A DNA stretch of 64,000 nt from Pelagadaptatus sp034112445 (GTDB lineage: Bacteria > Pseudomonadota > Gammaproteobacteria > Pseudomonadales > Cellvibrionaceae): positions 1-64,000 of the forward strand of contig JAWUVI010000017.1 in assembly GCA_034112445.1 (NCBI GenBank). The letters are read 5' to 3'. The notes beneath the pieces were generated by a model. That model was not told the origin of the DNA and did no database searches. It worked only from the letters and a program-made list of their open reading frames with translations. How positions within the stretch are numbered: position 1 is the first letter of the stretch; every line of letters starts with the position of its first letter. The translations under genes were made by a program, and so were the position numbers. Shown here one piece after another: positions 62,444 to 64,000 of this stretch.

Positions 62444-63172
62444 TTATTGATTGATCAGAATGTCTTCTAAATCTAAATGAGTCAGCTTTTTAATACTGCT
62501 GAATAAGTGAAATAGGGCAACCATCATGACAATGGTTGCAGGTAATGCGATTACTGGGAAGCTGAGAGCCGTCATTCGGCCTAATTCTTGAGTGTAAGCC
62601 TCTGTGCCGGGAGGACTAACCAATAAATATTTTGCGAGTCCATAGTTTAAGGCTGAGGATAAAAAGAAAGACGCTGAAACTAAGTAGGATGCGGTATTTA
62701 ATGATTTTTGAAAGGCTGTTTCATTATTAAATTGCTTGAGTGCGTCGTTAACCTTGCTTATTTGTAATATTTTATCATTGTAAAGGAAGGTCTTAACCAA
62801 TGGGTAGCGAGTATTGACGGATATAATGGTGGCCAATCCCAGTAACCCAGGAATAGCAGCTTCTTTAATTGCTATGTATTTTGGATCGAGCTCTAGTAGA
62901 CTGATGCCGCCGGTGAGAGCAATACTAATAACACCGAGCACCGAAAACAGATTAACTTTTTGAGCCCGGCGAAAATCAAGCAGGCCGTATACAATCGGGA
63001 AAGCCAGAGCGACCACAATAGCGCCTTTAGGCCCCAGGTTTTCTGCACCACTGAGTTTTGTCATGATTAATGTTGGGATGACAATGTTCAGAAGAATATT
63101 GACCAGCATGTTTTCTTTTTTTTCAGTCTTAGGTTGCTTGGGCGTTTGTATGTCGCCAGATGTTTGTGTCAT
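62444..63172 (-). CDS. VC0807-family integral membrane protein
   Basis: 242 residues with about six TM segments after a polar Lys/Gln-rich N-terminus. The features IPTLIMTKLSG, FPIVYGLLDFRR and VNTRYPLVKTFLYN match what I recognise as the VC0807 family. Function unknown. I choose the ATG at 63170-63172 (GGAA upstream); a GTG 18 codons earlier would overlap the divergent PHP gene. It occupies the place next to yciI where many relatives carry yciB/ispZ. Confidence 0.75.
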   Translation of the reverse strand: MTQTSGDIQTPKQPKTEKKENMLVNILLNIVIPTLIMTKLSGAENLGPKGAIVVALAFPIVYGLLDFRRAQKVNLFSVLGVISIALTGGISLLELDPKYIAIKEAAIPGLLGLATIISVNTRYPLVKTFLYNDKILQISKVNDALKQFNNETAFQKSLNTASYLVSASFFLSSALNYGLAKYLLVSPPGTEAYTQELGRMTALSFPVIALPATIVMMVALFHLFSSIKKLTHLDLEDILINQ

Positions 63173-63207
63173 TGTGGTTTCCGTTATATTTTGCTGAGGA
63201 TTTATTT

Positions 63208-64000
63208 TTGTACGACTTACATTCACACAGTCATTATTCAGACGGTATTTTACCTCCTGAGGATTTGGTGTCGAGAGCCAAAAGTAAGGGGGTTACGCAT
63301 TTAGCATTAACCGATCACGACACTGTATCAGGCATTATGGCGGCACGCACCGCAGCACAGCAACACGATATCAATCTAATTGCTGGAATTGAGTTGTCTT
63401 GTTTGTGGAATGGTGTGGGTATTCATGTTGTTGGTTTGAATGTTGATATTGATCACTGTTCAATTGTCAAAGCCGTCCAAGTGCAAGCAGAAAACCGCCG
63501 AATTCGATCAGAGCAAATTGCTGAAAAGCTTACCAAAAAAGGTTTCGATAATACTCTAGCGGGTGCACAAAGACTTGCTGGTAATGGCGTTATAGGTCGA
63601 CCGCACTTTGCGGCTTTTATGATCGAGGCTGGTTATGTTAAAGATCATTCAGAAGCTTTTAAGAAATATTTAGGCGCCGGTAAAATCGGTGATGTGAAAC
63701 AACTCTGGCCTGATATAGCTGAAGCCGTAGAGTGGATTAAAGACGCTGACGGTGTGGCAGTGTTGGCGCATCCCGATAAGTACAATCTGACCCGAGCTAA
63801 GCTCAAACGTTTACTGGATTACTTTAAAGAAGTTGGCGGTGAGGCCATGGAGGTTGCCAGCGGTCAACAGACTAAACAGCTCACGGGTGACTTGATCCGA
63901 TTGGTTAAGGACTATGAATTACACGCATCGTGCGGCAGTGATTTCCATGTTCCAGATCGCCACTGGCAAGAATTAGGTGTGTGCGGCTACTTACCAAAAG
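63208..64000 (+). CDS. rnm: PHP-domain 5'-3' exoribonuclease, RNase AM/YciV-like (partial, 3' end outside window)
   Basis: Reading from TTG at 63208 (AGGA seven bases upstream), 264 codons are open to the window end. The PHP metal motifs appear in order: YDLHSHSHYSDG, LTDHDTVSG, AGIELSC, GRPHFA, VLAHPDKYN and GSDFHVPDRHW. This is the YciV/RNase AM architecture, which matures 5' ends of rRNAs and degrades short RNAs. It is divergent from the VC0807-family gene with 35 bp between starts. Confidence 0.9.
   Translation, partial: MYDLHSHSHYSDGILPPEDLVSRAKSKGVTHLALTDHDTVSGIMAARTAAQQHDINLIAGIELSCLWNGVGIHVVGLNVDIDHCSIVKAVQVQAENRRIRSEQIAEKLTKKGFDNTLAGAQRLAGNGVIGRPHFAAFMIEAGYVKDHSEAFKKYLGAGKIGDVKQLWPDIAEAVEWIKDADGVAVLAHPDKYNLTRAKLKRLLDYFKEVGGEAMEVASGQQTKQLTGDLIRLVKDYELHASCGSDFHVPDRHWQELGVCGYLPK

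Noticed and set aside
1..64000. CRISPR arrays, insertion sequences, rRNA genes
   Set aside because: No spaced direct-repeat array, transposase ORF with terminal repeats or rRNA-like sequence was seen; the only tandem array is inside fimV.

Overview
The window is chromosomal DNA from an AT-leaning gammaproteobacterium, most likely a marine relative of Pseudomonas in the Cellvibrionales/Pseudomonadales sphere. The evidence is gene order: divergent gltA and sdhCDAB-sucAB-lpd-sucCD, leuCDB-asd-fimV-truA-trpF, accD-folC-dedD-cvpA-purF-metZ, and a PilU-type ATPase. The genus cannot be fixed from sequence alone. Nearly everything is housekeeping.

Layout. 1-640: an AlpA-like regulator cut by the left edge, a repeat-rich spacer, and tRNA-Ala(GGC) with promoter and terminator. 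This looks like the end of an integrated element lying to the left. 700-4100: a DMT transporter, a LapG-like periplasmic protease and a chemoreceptor. 4245-17300: citrate synthase divergent from a nearly complete TCA block (succinate dehydrogenase, 2-oxoglutarate dehydrogenase, lipoamide dehydrogenase, succinyl-CoA synthetase). 17300-20430: two overlapping hotdog thioesterases and htpG behind a near-perfect heat-shock (sigma-32) promoter. 20480-28950: gpsA-sixA-hydrolase-DUF4892, folE, prmB, a DUF2804 gene and aroC coupled to an MFS transporter. 28940-34380: a LysR regulator divergent from leuCDB-asd. 34590-37940: fimV with an acidic repeat array.

37970-50160 is a run of same-strand, closely spaced genes: truA, trpF, trpB, trpA, accD, folC, dedD, cvpA, purF, metZ, moxR, pilU. 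50190-53900 holds a DUF416 gene on the opposite strand, then the DUF58 and TgpA-type transglutaminase genes that normally follow moxR directly. 54040-56650: an ammonium transporter and an MFS transporter. 56670-63170, all on the minus strand: YehS/DUF1456, an unrecognised 112-residue protein, a TrmH-family methyltransferase, a DUF2520 Rossmann protein, a CBS-pair protein, pdxJ coupled to a cyclophilin and an SH3/coiled-coil protein, YciI and a VC0807-family membrane protein. A PHP-domain nuclease gene runs off the right edge.

I found no CRISPR array, insertion sequence, complete prophage or obviously new multigene defence system. The strongest leads are the tRNA-Ala/AlpA junction with its recurring TAAGGTG motif, a non-canonical PdxJ, a TrpA with Glu at the catalytic Asp60 position, pilU lying between moxR and its usual partners, and several structured leaders or terminators in the TCA block.
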